From assembly GCA_945870085.1 (NCBI GenBank), contig CAMBQX010000020.1, positions 1-16,008 of the forward strand: a stretch of 16,008 nucleotides of DNA, in the 5' to 3' direction. Below, piece by piece: positions 1 to 8,038 of this stretch. This stretch comes from Bifidobacterium breve (GTDB taxonomy: Bacteria > Actinomycetota > Actinomycetes > S36-B12). The stretch's first letter is position 1, and every line of letters starts with the position of its first letter. The notes beneath the pieces were generated by a model. That model saw only the letters and a program-made list of their open reading frames with translations, was not told where the DNA came from and searched no databases. The position numbers were made by a program, and so were the translations under genes.

Positions 1-644
1 TGGCTATCAAGATCAACTCTGGTGTTATTACCGATGCGGTCGGTATCTCAGCTGAGGGCATTGCAACGCAGAGTGTTTTCGGCGGCAGCACCGTGGTGCA
101 CTCCAAGGTAACCAAAGGCACCCCAATTTTCACCGTGCGCCCAAACTCAACTCCGCCCGTACCGGCCGCCGTCACCACAACCCGCGTTGACGTAAGTGTG
201 CCCATCAGCGAGGTCGCGATGAAGGCGAAAGTCACCGGTCGCACGGTCGCACAAAAAGACGGGCGCCCAGATCTTTCAGAGGCCGCGATCGTGGTGTCAG
301 GTGGCCGTGGAGTCGGGGCTCCCGAAGGTTTCGCGGTGATAGAGGCACTGGCCGACTCCTTGGGAGCCGCGGTGGGCGCCTCGCGGGCGGCAACTGATGC
401 AGGTTGGTACCCGCACCAGTACCAGGTCGGGCAGACAGGTAAGACGGTCTCGCCCCAGTTATACATGGCAAATGGCATTTCTGGTGCCATCCAGCACCGG
501 GCCGGAATGCAGACCTCAAAGACCATTGTTGTCGTCAATAAGGATCCGGAAGCACCCCTATTCGAGCTTGCTGATTACGGGGTCGTCGGTGATCTTTTCA
601 AGGTCGTTCCGCAACTCACCGAGGAGATCAAGAAGCGCGCCTGA
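1..644 (+). CDS. etfA: Electron transfer flavoprotein alpha subunit, C-terminal part (5' end outside window)
   Basis: Partial gene: the reading frame is open from base 3 and ends with TGA, giving 213 residues. ETF alpha pairs with EtfB in the cytoplasm, carries FAD, and passes electrons from acyl-CoA dehydrogenases and related enzymes towards the quinone pool. The visible part is the FAD-binding domain. In partial-protein numbering it shows GGRGVG near 100-105, GASRAATDAG at 125-134, QVGQTGKTV at 141-149, GISGAIQH at 158-165 and NKDPEAPLF at 179-187, all hallmark ETF-alpha motifs. The preceding segment (INSGVITDAVG) fits the end of the N-terminal domain. In related actinobacteria etfB-etfA lies just upstream of cysteine desulfurase, as here. 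No convincing terminator follows in the 48-nt gap to the next gene. An internal ATG at base 93 is not a real start, because homology continues upstream of it. Confidence 0.96.
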   Translation, partial: AIKINSGVITDAVGISAEGIATQSVFGGSTVVHSKVTKGTPIFTVRPNSTPPVPAAVTTTRVDVSVPISEVAMKAKVTGRTVAQKDGRPDLSEAAIVVSGGRGVGAPEGFAVIEALADSLGAAVGASRAATDAGWYPHQYQVGQTGKTVSPQLYMANGISGAIQHRAGMQTSKTIVVVNKDPEAPLFELADYGVVGDLFKVVPQLTEEIKKRA

Positions 645-670
645 CCTTAGGGTGTTGGTTGCTCTACGAT
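641..670 (+). promoter_or_regulatory. Weak candidate promoter before the cysteine desulfurase gene
   Basis: CTGACC (641-646) and TACGAT (665-670) are separated by 18 nt and resemble -35 and -10 boxes in the only gap (645-692) ahead of the eight-gene operon. Predicted +1 is near 677, which would leave a short leader before the ATG at 693. The -35 matches TTGACA at only four of six bases and overlaps the etfA stop codon, so this is a suggestion only. Transcription may simply read through from etfA. Confidence 0.2.
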
Positions 671-692
671 GGAGCATTGTGGATGGCGCATT

Positions 693-1889
693 ATGAGTGA
701 CAGGTCCTACCTCGATCATGCTGCCACCACAGCCATGCTCCCTGATGCGCGTGCTGCTTGGTTAGCTGCATCCGAGCATCTTGGCAACCCTTCATCACTT
801 CATGCGGCCGGCAGGTCAGCACGCAAAGTAGTAGAGGAGTCACGTGAAAGCATCGCCGCTGACTTAAAGACCAGGCCCAGCGGAGTGATTTTTACCGCGG
901 GTGGTACTGAGGCTAACAACCTAGCGGTCAAGGGCCTTTATTGGCAGCGCCAGCAAAGTTCAGGGAGCAAATCGCCAATGCGGGTGCTTGCCTCGGCGAT
1001 TGAGCACCACGCAGTAATGGACCCGGTGGTTTGGCTCGGGGAGCATGAAGGGGCCATCATCGAGTGGCTTGGGGTTGATCATGACGCTCGGGTCAGCACC
1101 ACAAAAATTGCTGAATCACTTGCGCAGAAACCTGCAATAGCCCTTTGTACCGTTATGTGGGCGAATAATGAAGTCGGAACGATAGAACCGGTTGAGCGCA
1201 TCGCCGAATTATGTAAAGAGCAGGGCGTCCCTTTTCACACCGATGCGGTTCAAGTACTTGGTCAGGTGCCGATGAATCTTGGCGCCCTTGGCGCTGATGC
1301 GGTGACGATAAGCAGTCACAAAGTCGGTGGCCCATTTGGGGTTGGTGCACTGATCGTGAACCCGGCTACCGGGTTTACCCCGCTCCTCCACGGGGGTGGG
1401 CAAGAGCGCGATATCAGATCCGGAACTTTTGACGCGCCGGCCATCGCGGCTTTTGCGGTTGCCGTTCGTCATGCCGTTGCACATCAAGAAGAACATGCGC
1501 GGGCGATCCGAGACCTTCGAAATAATTTAGTCGAAAGAGTTTTGGCAACGGTGCCAGGGGTGATTCTCAATGGTGACCCTGACTTATTGGGTGGCGGCCG
1601 ATTGCCCGGTAATGCGCACTTCTCCTTTCCCGGCTGCGAGGGTGACTCGATGCTGATGCTGCTCGATGCGGCTGGGGTGGATTGCTCCACCGGCTCGGCC
1701 TGCACAGCTGGGATTCCCGAGGCAAGCCACGTATTGCTCGCCATGGGGGTTGATGAGCGCACCTCGCGGGCGTCGCTGAGATTTAGTTTCGGGTATCCGT
1801 CATCTTCGGTGGATGTCGATCGAGTTGTCGCTGCGCTGCCGGGCGCCGTTGACAGAGCATCTCGCACGGTTTCGTCGAGGTCCAAATGA
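693..1889 (+). CDS. iscS: Cysteine desulfurase (IscS/NifS-type, PLP-dependent)
   Basis: Removes sulfur from cysteine, giving alanine and an enzyme persulfide that supplies tRNA thiolation and possibly Fe-S cluster assembly; cytoplasmic. The product is 398 aa, normal for the family. It begins with the typical YLDHAATT segment (6-13), followed by FTAGGTEANN (67-76), His105 in IEHH, Asp184 in HTDAVQ, PLP lysine Lys210 in SSHKVGGP, the RSGT motif (242-245), catalytic Cys337 in the CSTGSACTAG loop, and LRFSFG (362-367). The loop has the long form seen in group I (IscS/NifS) rather than SufS enzymes. I chose ATG 693 over in-frame ATG 669 because it places YLDHAATT at residue 6, as in homologues, and a GGATGG stretch (681-686) precedes it. 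It lies 16 nt before mnmA, so the two are probably co-transcribed and MnmA is the obvious sulfur acceptor. Confidence 0.95.
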   Translation: MSDRSYLDHAATTAMLPDARAAWLAASEHLGNPSSLHAAGRSARKVVEESRESIAADLKTRPSGVIFTAGGTEANNLAVKGLYWQRQQSSGSKSPMRVLASAIEHHAVMDPVVWLGEHEGAIIEWLGVDHDARVSTTKIAESLAQKPAIALCTVMWANNEVGTIEPVERIAELCKEQGVPFHTDAVQVLGQVPMNLGALGADAVTISSHKVGGPFGVGALIVNPATGFTPLLHGGGQERDIRSGTFDAPAIAAFAVAVRHAVAHQEEHARAIRDLRNNLVERVLATVPGVILNGDPDLLGGGRLPGNAHFSFPGCEGDSMLMLLDAAGVDCSTGSACTAGIPEASHVLLAMGVDERTSRASLRFSFGYPSSSVDVDRVVAALPGAVDRASRTVSSRSK

Positions 1890-1905
1890 CAAATTGGCGG
1901 TTGGC

Positions 1906-2991
1906 ATGAAGGTCTTGGTGGCGATGTCCGGAGGTGTCGACTCTTCGGTTGCGGCTGCCCGCATGGTGGATGCTGGTCATGAAGTGGTTGGCGTTCACCT
2001 CGCGCTTTCCCGAAACAAGACTTACGGTGACGGCCGGCAGCGGGGCTGCTGCACCCTTGATGATGCCCTCGATGCCCGCCGGGTCGCCGACAAACTCGCA
2101 ATCCCTTTTTATGTGTGGGATTTGTCCGAGGAGTTCGCTGAGGCGGTGATTGACGACTTTATTGAGGAATACCGGCTCGGGCACACTCCGAACCCGTGCT
2201 TGCGTTGCAATGAAACGATCAAGTTCACCGCGGTACTAGAACGCGCACTCGCGATGGAGTTCGACGCGGTTGCCACCGGGCACTACGCCCAAATTGTGCA
2301 GGGTGCGGCCGGGCCAGAATTACATCGCGCGGTGGATCCAGACAAGGATCAGTCGTATGTGCTCGGCGTGCTTCAGCCGAGGCAACTTGCACATTCAATT
2401 TTCCCGCTGGGTGCCGATACCAAAGACATAATTCGGGCTGAAGCTGAAGCCAGAGGTCTATTGGTCGCGCAAAAGCCAGATAGCCACGATATTTGCTTTA
2501 TTCCCGACGGTGACACCGCTGGGTTCTTGCAGCGTCATCTTGGTTCGTTGCCCGGTGAAATTGTTGATTCCGAATCCGGCGAGGTACTTGCCGAGCATGA
2601 TGGAACTTATGCATTCACGATAGGGCAACGTCGAGGACTCCAACTCTCTAGGCCTGCCGCAGATGGTGCGCCACGTTATGTCATAGATGTTGAAATTGGT
2701 AGCCGACGAGTAACAGTCGGACCCCCTGAGTTACTCGATGTTTATGCTCTCGAGGGCATAAAACCTATCTGGACGACCTCGCCACTTGGCGAGAGCCCGG
2801 TGGAACTGCTTGCGCAAGTGCGGGCACACGGGGTGCCGGTACCCGCACGAGCCTATGCACATGGTGACCGCATGATGGTTGAACTATTGGTGCCGATTCG
2901 TGGCATCGCACTTGGGCAGGCAGTCGTACTGTATGACGGCACCCGGGTGGTTGGTTCGGCAACAATTGCGGTAACCACCCGTGCTGCATGA
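1906..2991 (+). CDS. mnmA: tRNA-specific 2-thiouridylase MnmA
   Basis: Puts sulfur on uridine 34 of Lys, Glu and Gln tRNAs (s2U34), using ATP to adenylate the base and persulfide sulfur from a cysteine desulfurase. The product is 361 aa, the usual length. It starts with the PP-loop ATPase motif SGGVDSS (8-14) and contains NPCLRCN with catalytic Cys101 (Cys98 nearby), AVATGHYAQI (121-130), KDQSYVLG (147-154), DICF with the second catalytic Cys197, and FTIGQRRGL (237-245). The RGCCTLDD element (46-53) is typical of actinobacterial MnmA as I remember it. ATG 1906 is preferred over in-frame ATG 1813: 1813 lies deep inside the cysteine desulfurase gene, while 1906 gives MKVLVAMSGG, the canonical beginning, with GGCGG five nt upstream. 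The stop overlaps the next start (ATGA), indicating translational coupling. Confidence 0.96.
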   Translation: MKVLVAMSGGVDSSVAAARMVDAGHEVVGVHLALSRNKTYGDGRQRGCCTLDDALDARRVADKLAIPFYVWDLSEEFAEAVIDDFIEEYRLGHTPNPCLRCNETIKFTAVLERALAMEFDAVATGHYAQIVQGAAGPELHRAVDPDKDQSYVLGVLQPRQLAHSIFPLGADTKDIIRAEAEARGLLVAQKPDSHDICFIPDGDTAGFLQRHLGSLPGEIVDSESGEVLAEHDGTYAFTIGQRRGLQLSRPAADGAPRYVIDVEIGSRRVTVGPPELLDVYALEGIKPIWTTSPLGESPVELLAQVRAHGVPVPARAYAHGDRMMVELLVPIRGIALGQAVVLYDGTRVVGSATIAVTTRAA

Positions 2992-4043
2992 GTGACCAGC
3001 AATTCGTCTGGGATCCGGTAACTGCAACCGGGATTGGATCACTGCCCGGGACTAGCTCGGCCGAGGCAGCGCGAGTGGTCGCCGGCGAATTAACCGACTT
3101 CATTCACGTTTTTGAACTACCAGCGCGCGGACCGGGCTCTGACATCATCGGGCGTACCGCCGCGCTCTTATCGGTTGTCAGCGTCGACCTAGGCCTTGAC
3201 ACCACGCCGCAGGGTTGGCGGGTCGCACCCGGCCCGGGTCGCGCGATGGCACGGGCAAGGTCATGGGTAGGCGAAGACCTCGATGCACTCGAAGAGCAGA
3301 GCCTTAATTACTCGGGGCCGATCAAGACCCAAATTGCCGGGCCCTGGACACTTGCCGCGAGTATCGAAATGGCAACCGGTGAACGGATTCTCAAAGACTT
3401 CGGGGCCTGCCGCGACATCACCCAGGCGCTGGCCGAGGCGGTGCGAGTGCATATTGGCGACCTGCATCGCCGATTCGGTGGGCCTGTCGTGGTGCAAATT
3501 GATGAACCCGCATTACCGACCGTGTTAGCAGGTGCAATCGGTACCGCGAGCGGGCTCTCCTCATATCGTGCGGTCGAGAGCGGCACCGCGGGTGCCGGTC
3601 TTCGGGTGGTACTGGACGCGGCGAAAGGCGCCGGTGCAAATGTCGGTATCCACTGCTGTGCCAAAGATGTCCCGGTCGAGATGTTCGTCAATGCGGGTGC
3701 GCAATTTGTGAGCCTCGACTTACTGAATGGCAATTGCCCAGATGAGCAATTAGGTCAATTACTTGAGTCAGGTATCGGACTTTTCGCCGGCAGTGTGCCA
3801 GCGGTAGGTAAGGGCGCGATCAGTAATGCGGAGGCAAGTCGCCCGGTCCGCGCAGCGATACACCGCCTCGGGATGAGTGATCCGGCTTGGCTCGCAGGGG
3901 TCGTCATTACCCCGACTTGCGGGATGGCTGGGGCAGACTGGGAATGGGTGAGAACTGTGTATGAATCTTGTCGGGCCGCCGGAAGTGTGTTGCGAGATGA
4001 TCGGGTGGACGGCGAAGAGGAAGGCGGTGAGCATGGCAGGTGA
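2988..4043 (+). CDS. MetE C-terminal-like (cobalamin-independent methionine synthase family) protein, substrate unknown
   Basis: A 351-aa protein resembling only the catalytic half of MetE (full MetE is about 750 aa), like Rv3015c of M. tuberculosis, which sits in the same place between mnmA and ligA. Visible features are GIGSLPG (15-21), ELPARGPGSDIIGR (43-56), KTQIAGPWTLAAS (113-125), QIDEPALP (170-177), GIHCCAKDVP (220-229) and TPTCGMAG (308-315). His222, Cys224 and Cys311 match the His-x-Cys...Cys zinc site that activates a thiol in MetE. Near the position of the MetE glutamate ligand I see Asp244 (FVSLDLL), so the ligand set may differ. The C-terminus is acidic and poorly conserved-looking. 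Without the N-terminal MetE half, ordinary methyltetrahydrofolate-dependent methionine synthesis is doubtful; a zinc-dependent thiol methyltransfer is plausible but unproven. It overlaps mnmA by 4 nt and ligA by 11 nt. Confidence 0.85.
   Translation: MSDQQFVWDPVTATGIGSLPGTSSAEAARVVAGELTDFIHVFELPARGPGSDIIGRTAALLSVVSVDLGLDTTPQGWRVAPGPGRAMARARSWVGEDLDALEEQSLNYSGPIKTQIAGPWTLAASIEMATGERILKDFGACRDITQALAEAVRVHIGDLHRRFGGPVVVQIDEPALPTVLAGAIGTASGLSSYRAVESGTAGAGLRVVLDAAKGAGANVGIHCCAKDVPVEMFVNAGAQFVSLDLLNGNCPDEQLGQLLESGIGLFAGSVPAVGKGAISNAEASRPVRAAIHRLGMSDPAWLAGVVITPTCGMAGADWEWVRTVYESCRAAGSVLRDDRVDGEEEGGEHGR
4018..4024 (+). promoter_or_regulatory. Shine-Dalgarno site fixing the ligA start
   Basis: AGGAAGG lies eight nt before ATG 4033, within the end of the preceding gene. 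It supports 4033 over GTG 4027 (too close) and over the first in-frame ATG at 3961, which would add 24 residues with no family resemblance. Confidence 0.6.
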
Positions 4044-6234
4044 TCGCAAGGCTGCAAGTGTGCCGCCGGCCAAGCAGCAACGGTGGATTGAATTGGCCGA
4101 TGCAATAAATCAAGCGCGTACCGAGTATTACCAACGCGACAAGCCGACACTTTCAGATGATGATTACGACTCATATTTCCGCGAGTTACTTTCGCTTGAG
4201 CAGGACTGGCCACAGTTGCAGTCGGGTGAATCACCAAGTCTAAGTGTTGGCGGTAACAGGTCAGAGATGTTCAATCCAGTGGAGCACCTTCATCGCATGT
4301 ATTCACTTGACAACGTGTTTTCTAGTGACGAACTCGATGCTTGGCTCGCGCGCGTGGAACGGGGGATTGATCAAGTCCCTGATTATTTGTGCGAGGTAAA
4401 GATAGATGGCCTCGCTGTTGATGCGGTCTATGTCGACGGAAGATTAAAGTCCCTAGCAACTCGTGGCGACGGTCGAGTTGGCGAGGATGTCACCTACAAC
4501 GCGGCTTTTATCCCAGCAGTTCCAGCGCTGCTTACCAAACCTAAAGGCGCCGCCATCCCAAGGCTTCTTGAAGTTCGCGGCGAGATATTCCTTCCCGTGG
4601 CTACTTTTCAGCAGCTGAATGAGGAGCAATTAGCGCAAGGCCTATCGCCGTTCGCCAACCCGCGTAATGCCGCGGCCGGCACCTTGAGGCAGCGCATCGA
4701 TCGCCGCGAAGATGAATTGAGATCGGCGGAGCAGTCGCAGACCCCGGGTGGGCGCGGTGCCTCGAAAATCGCGCGGCTGCGATCTGAACTCGAGCTCTCA
4801 ATTTCTCGGCTCAATGGGTTGGGGTTGACCGTCCACGGCATTGGTGAAGTCGATGGGTTTTCGATTACCCGGCAAAGCCAAGGTTACGATTTTTTGGCAG
4901 CATTGGGTCTGCCAGTCAGTAAACTTGCCCGCGTAGAAAATAGTCTCGCCGCGGTTCGCTCTTTCATCAACCATTTCGGCGAACATCGTCACGATGTTGA
5001 GCATGAAATTGATGGCGTTGTCATTAAGGTCGACGAACTGGCGCTGCAGGAGCAATTAGGTGAGACCGCACGGGCACCGCGTTGGGCAATCGCCTATAAG
5101 TACCCGCCAGAAGTCGTGCGTACCCGGCTCATTGATATCCAAGTTAATGTGGGCCGGACCGGGCGGGTTACGCCATTCGCGGTCATGGAACCAGTGAAAG
5201 TCGCAGGTTCGAGCGTTGCCATGGCCACTTTGCATAATGCGTTTGAGGTGGAGCGCAAGGGTGTGCTGATCGGCGACATGGTCTATTTGCGCAAGGCCGG
5301 TGATGTCATACCCGAAATTCTCGGCCCGGTAGTTGAGGCGCGCACCGGGAGCGAACGCCCCTTTGTGATGCCGATGCTGTGCCCCGCCTGTGGATCCACA
5401 CTTGGTCCGGCCAAGGAGGGCGACAAGGATTATCGGTGCCCAAATGCGCGCGGGTGCCCCGCCCAATTGCGGGAGCGGCTTTCGCATGTGGCATCACGTG
5501 GAGCCCTAGATATTGAGGGCCTTGGTGAAAAGGCGGCCTATGCGCTTTTGGACTGCGGCTTATTGGCCGACGAAGGTGATCTTTTCCTGCTCACGCAAGC
5601 CGATCTCCTCAACTGCGAATTCTTCAGGCGCGAGCCGGCCAAGGGGGAGGATGGCCCGCAGCTAACCGAAAACGCTAAGAGCATGTGGGCTCAGGTACAA
5701 CTTGCGAAAGGCCGGCCGCTCTGGCGGGTTTTGGTGGCACTTTCAATCCGGCACGTGGGCCCAACCGCGGCGCAGTCCCTTGCTCGAGTCTTCGGAAGTC
5801 TTGATTCGATTAGTTCTGCCAGTATCGCTGAGCTCGCCGAGGTTGATGGAGTCGGTGAAACCATTGCGGTGGCAGTTCGCGAGTGGTTTAGCGAGCCTTG
5901 GCATCAACAGGTGGTCTCAAAATGGCGCGCTGGCGGGGTGCAATTTGCTGATGAGGGTGGTGGGTCGACATCACATGAGTTAGCGGGCCTGGTGGTAGTT
6001 ATCACCGGATCTTTGGCCGGTTACACCCGCGATAGTGCGGCTGCGGCCGTAACAAGTCGTGGGGGCAAGGTGTCGGGTTCAGTCTCGTCGAAGACCAGTG
6101 TTTTGGTTGCCGGTGAAAGCTCCGGGTCAAAATTCGACAAGGCCGTGGCCCTTTGCGTACCGGTTATAGGTGCGGCCGGATTTGAAGTAATGCTCACCGA
6201 CGGGCTGGAGGCGGCGCTGACTACAATCAAGTAG
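4033..6234 (+). CDS. ligA: NAD+-dependent DNA ligase LigA
   Basis: Seals nicks in replication and repair using NAD+. The product is 733 aa, longer than the roughly 670-700 usual for the family. Domains in order: Ia (about 13-85, NAD/NMN binding, DDDYD at 42-46); adenylation domain with catalytic Lys123 in KIDG, RGD (144-146), RGE (182-184), NPRNAAAGTLRQ (209-220), EIDGVVIK ending at Lys332, and AYKYPP with Lys356; OB fold (about 370-440, NVGRTGRVTP); Cys4 zinc finger (Cys450, Cys453, Cys469, Cys475); helix-hairpin-helix repeats (about 485-620); and BRCT (about 648-725, ITGSLAGYTR). A charged insertion at about 222-255, between the NPRNAAAG motif and the VHGIG strand, explains most of the extra length. 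It is complete with no frameshift. The stop shares one base with the gatC start (TAGTG). Housekeeping gene in the cysteine desulfurase-to-gatB operon. Confidence 0.97.
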   Translation: MAGDRKAASVPPAKQQRWIELADAINQARTEYYQRDKPTLSDDDYDSYFRELLSLEQDWPQLQSGESPSLSVGGNRSEMFNPVEHLHRMYSLDNVFSSDELDAWLARVERGIDQVPDYLCEVKIDGLAVDAVYVDGRLKSLATRGDGRVGEDVTYNAAFIPAVPALLTKPKGAAIPRLLEVRGEIFLPVATFQQLNEEQLAQGLSPFANPRNAAAGTLRQRIDRREDELRSAEQSQTPGGRGASKIARLRSELELSISRLNGLGLTVHGIGEVDGFSITRQSQGYDFLAALGLPVSKLARVENSLAAVRSFINHFGEHRHDVEHEIDGVVIKVDELALQEQLGETARAPRWAIAYKYPPEVVRTRLIDIQVNVGRTGRVTPFAVMEPVKVAGSSVAMATLHNAFEVERKGVLIGDMVYLRKAGDVIPEILGPVVEARTGSERPFVMPMLCPACGSTLGPAKEGDKDYRCPNARGCPAQLRERLSHVASRGALDIEGLGEKAAYALLDCGLLADEGDLFLLTQADLLNCEFFRREPAKGEDGPQLTENAKSMWAQVQLAKGRPLWRVLVALSIRHVGPTAAQSLARVFGSLDSISSASIAELAEVDGVGETIAVAVREWFSEPWHQQVVSKWRAGGVQFADEGGGSTSHELAGLVVVITGSLAGYTRDSAAAAVTSRGGKVSGSVSSKTSVLVAGESSGSKFDKAVALCVPVIGAAGFEVMLTDGLEAALTTIK

Positions 6235-6536
6235 TGACCGCAATTACCCGTCAGGAAGTCGCCCATCTGGCCAAATTAGCCCGACTTGACCTAACCGCTA
6301 CCGAACTTGACCACTATGCGGAGCAGTTAGCTGTAATTTTGCAGTCGGTCGCCCGAATTTCGGAGGTGGCCGCCGATGACATTCCCCCTACCTCCCATCC
6401 GGTGCCGATTGAAAATGTTTTCCGCGATGACATCGCGTATCCGGGGCTAGATCGGGCCGAGGTTTTCGCCGCCGCTCCGGCGACTCAAGATGATCGTTTC
6501 CGAGTTCCCAGGATTCTGGACGAGGAACAAGCATGA
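6234..6536 (+). CDS. gatC: Asp-tRNA(Asn)/Glu-tRNA(Gln) amidotransferase subunit C
   Basis: Small scaffold subunit that wraps around GatA and stabilises its contact with GatB in the tRNA-dependent amidotransferase. The product is 100 aa, the normal size. Recognisable pieces are ITRQEVAHLAKLARLDLT (4-21), the helical stretch up to VARISEVAADDIPPTSHPVP (39-58), and FRDD followed by a C-terminal RVPRIL segment (89-94), the usual GatC ending. GTG 6234 is the start; it overlaps the ligA stop by one base, so translation is probably coupled. It overlaps gatA by 4 nt (ATGA), with GAGGAA (6522-6527) five nt before the gatA start. Confidence 0.95.
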   Translation: MTAITRQEVAHLAKLARLDLTATELDHYAEQLAVILQSVARISEVAADDIPPTSHPVPIENVFRDDIAYPGLDRAEVFAAAPATQDDRFRVPRILDEEQA

Positions 6537-8038
6537 GTAGCGTCGATGCCGACCTCATTCGCCAATCTGCAAGTGTGCTCGCCGCAGCAATTTCCGAAGG
6601 GGAAGTTTCATCCCTTGAAGTAACCAAGGCCCATCTGGCGCGCATCGCTGAGGTCGACGAGCGAGTTCACGCTTTTTTGCAGGTGACGAGTGAAGCAGCG
6701 CTCGCAGCGGCTGAATTAGTTGATGAAAAACGGAGATCAGGAGCCAAGCTAGGCGCCCTAGCCGGGGTGCCGATCGCGGTTAAGGATGTCCTGACGATGC
6801 GCGGGGTGCCAACTACCTGCGGATCCAAGATTCTTGAAGGTTGGCGGCCGCCTTATGACTCCACCGTTGTTGCGCGCTTGCGGGCCGCCGACATGGTGAT
6901 CTTGGGCAAGACCAACATGGATGAATTCGCGATGGGCTCCTCAACCGAGCACTCCGCGTACGGTCCGACACACAACCCATGGGATTTAACACGGATTCCC
7001 GGTGGTTCCGGTGGCGGATCGGCGGCTTCGCTGGCGGCCTTTGAGGCGCCACTGGCGATTGGCACCGACACCGGCGGATCAATTCGTCAGCCGGCGGCGC
7101 TCACCGGCACGGTTGGAGTCAAGCCGACTTATGGTGGGGTTTCCCGATACGGCTTGGTGGCATTGGCATCATCACTCGATCAGGCCGGCCCATGCGCCCG
7201 TTCGGTGTTAGATGCCGCATTACTTCACTCCGTCATTGCAGGGCATGACCCACGCGACTCAACTTCAATTAATGCGCCGGTGCCCGACGTGGTGGCCGCA
7301 GCGAATCGTGGCGATGTACGTGGGCTGCGAATTGGCCTGGTGAAGGAGCTCGGCGGTGCGGGCTATCAGGTCGGAGTTTTGCAGCGATTTAACGAAGCCG
7401 TCGAGTTACTTCAAGGCCTCGGGGCCGAAGTAGTTGAGGTTTCCTGCCCCAACTTTGAATATGCGCTGGGGGCCTACTATTTGATTCTTCCGGCGGAGGC
7501 TTCGAGTAATCTCGCACGCTTCGACGGTATGCGCTATGGGCTTCGAGCAGGTGATGACGGATCAAATTCTGTTGAGCAAGTTATGTCAATTAGTCGCGAG
7601 GCTGGATTTGGAGCCGAAGTTAAGCGGCGCATCATGCTCGGCACCTATGCTCTTTCGAGCGGTTATTACGATGCTTATTACGGGCAAGCCCAAAAAGTGC
7701 GGACTCTCATCACCCGCGACTTCAATGCAGCTTTCGATAAAGCGGATGTGCTCATCTCGCCGACCGCGCCGACCACAGCTTTCAAAATTGGCGAAAAGGT
7801 CGATGATCCGCTGGCAATGTACTTGAACGACATCGCCACCATTCCGGTAAATCTGGCCGGTAACTGCGCGATGTCGCTACCGGTTGGCCTCGCGCCGGCT
7901 GATGGGCTGCCGGTGGGCCTGCAGATCATGGCACCGCCGATGGCCGACGACCGGCTCTATCTCGTGGGCTCGGCACTTGAGTCGGCACTTACCGACAAAT
8001 GGGGCCACCTACTTATTGAGGAGGTGCCGAGCCTGTGA
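6533..8038 (+). CDS. gatA: Asp-tRNA(Asn)/Glu-tRNA(Gln) amidotransferase subunit A (amidase)
   Basis: Glutaminase subunit: hydrolyses glutamine and sends ammonia to GatB, which amidates Glu-tRNA(Gln) and/or Asp-tRNA(Asn). The product is 501 aa, close to family length. The amidase-signature Ser-cisSer-Lys triad is intact: Lys84 in VAVKDV, Ser159 in the glycine/serine loop PGGSGGGSAAS, and nucleophile Ser183 in GTDTGGSIRQPA. The loop reads GGSGGGS where many homologues have GGSSGGS; by spacing to Ser183 the cis-Ser itself is kept. KPTYGGVSRYGLVA (197-210) and the C-terminal SLPVGLAPADGLPVGLQI region are also typical. It overlaps gatC and gatB by 4 nt each, so the three subunits are made together. 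A complete GatCAB usually means the cell lacks GlnRS, AsnRS or both; this window cannot show which. Confidence 0.97.
   Translation: MSSVDADLIRQSASVLAAAISEGEVSSLEVTKAHLARIAEVDERVHAFLQVTSEAALAAAELVDEKRRSGAKLGALAGVPIAVKDVLTMRGVPTTCGSKILEGWRPPYDSTVVARLRAADMVILGKTNMDEFAMGSSTEHSAYGPTHNPWDLTRIPGGSGGGSAASLAAFEAPLAIGTDTGGSIRQPAALTGTVGVKPTYGGVSRYGLVALASSLDQAGPCARSVLDAALLHSVIAGHDPRDSTSINAPVPDVVAAANRGDVRGLRIGLVKELGGAGYQVGVLQRFNEAVELLQGLGAEVVEVSCPNFEYALGAYYLILPAEASSNLARFDGMRYGLRAGDDGSNSVEQVMSISREAGFGAEVKRRIMLGTYALSSGYYDAYYGQAQKVRTLITRDFNAAFDKADVLISPTAPTTAFKIGEKVDDPLAMYLNDIATIPVNLAGNCAMSLPVGLAPADGLPVGLQIMAPPMADDRLYLVGSALESALTDKWGHLLIEEVPSL
8018..8024 (+). promoter_or_regulatory. Shine-Dalgarno site for gatB
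   Basis: GAGGAGG lies ten nt before GTG 8035, inside the end of gatA. It supports the overlapping GTG start rather than the in-frame ATG at 8074. Confidence 0.5.

Noticed and set aside
1813..1905. Possible N-terminal extension of MnmA from ATG 1813
   Set aside because: The 31 extra residues overlap cysteine desulfurase and precede the canonical MKVLVAMSGG start; no homologue I know has them.
1484..2101. 205-codon open frame on the - strand
   Set aside because: It lies antisense to cysteine desulfurase and mnmA, both of which carry intact family motifs; its translation has no recognisable domain.
3961..4032. Possible N-terminal extension of LigA from ATG 3961
   Set aside because: It lies inside the MetE-like gene, and the strong AGGAAGG site points to ATG 4033.
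3755..4237. 160-codon open frame on the - strand
   Set aside because: Antisense to the MetE-like gene and ligA start; low-complexity Pro/Arg/Ser-rich composition typical of shadow frames in GC-rich DNA.
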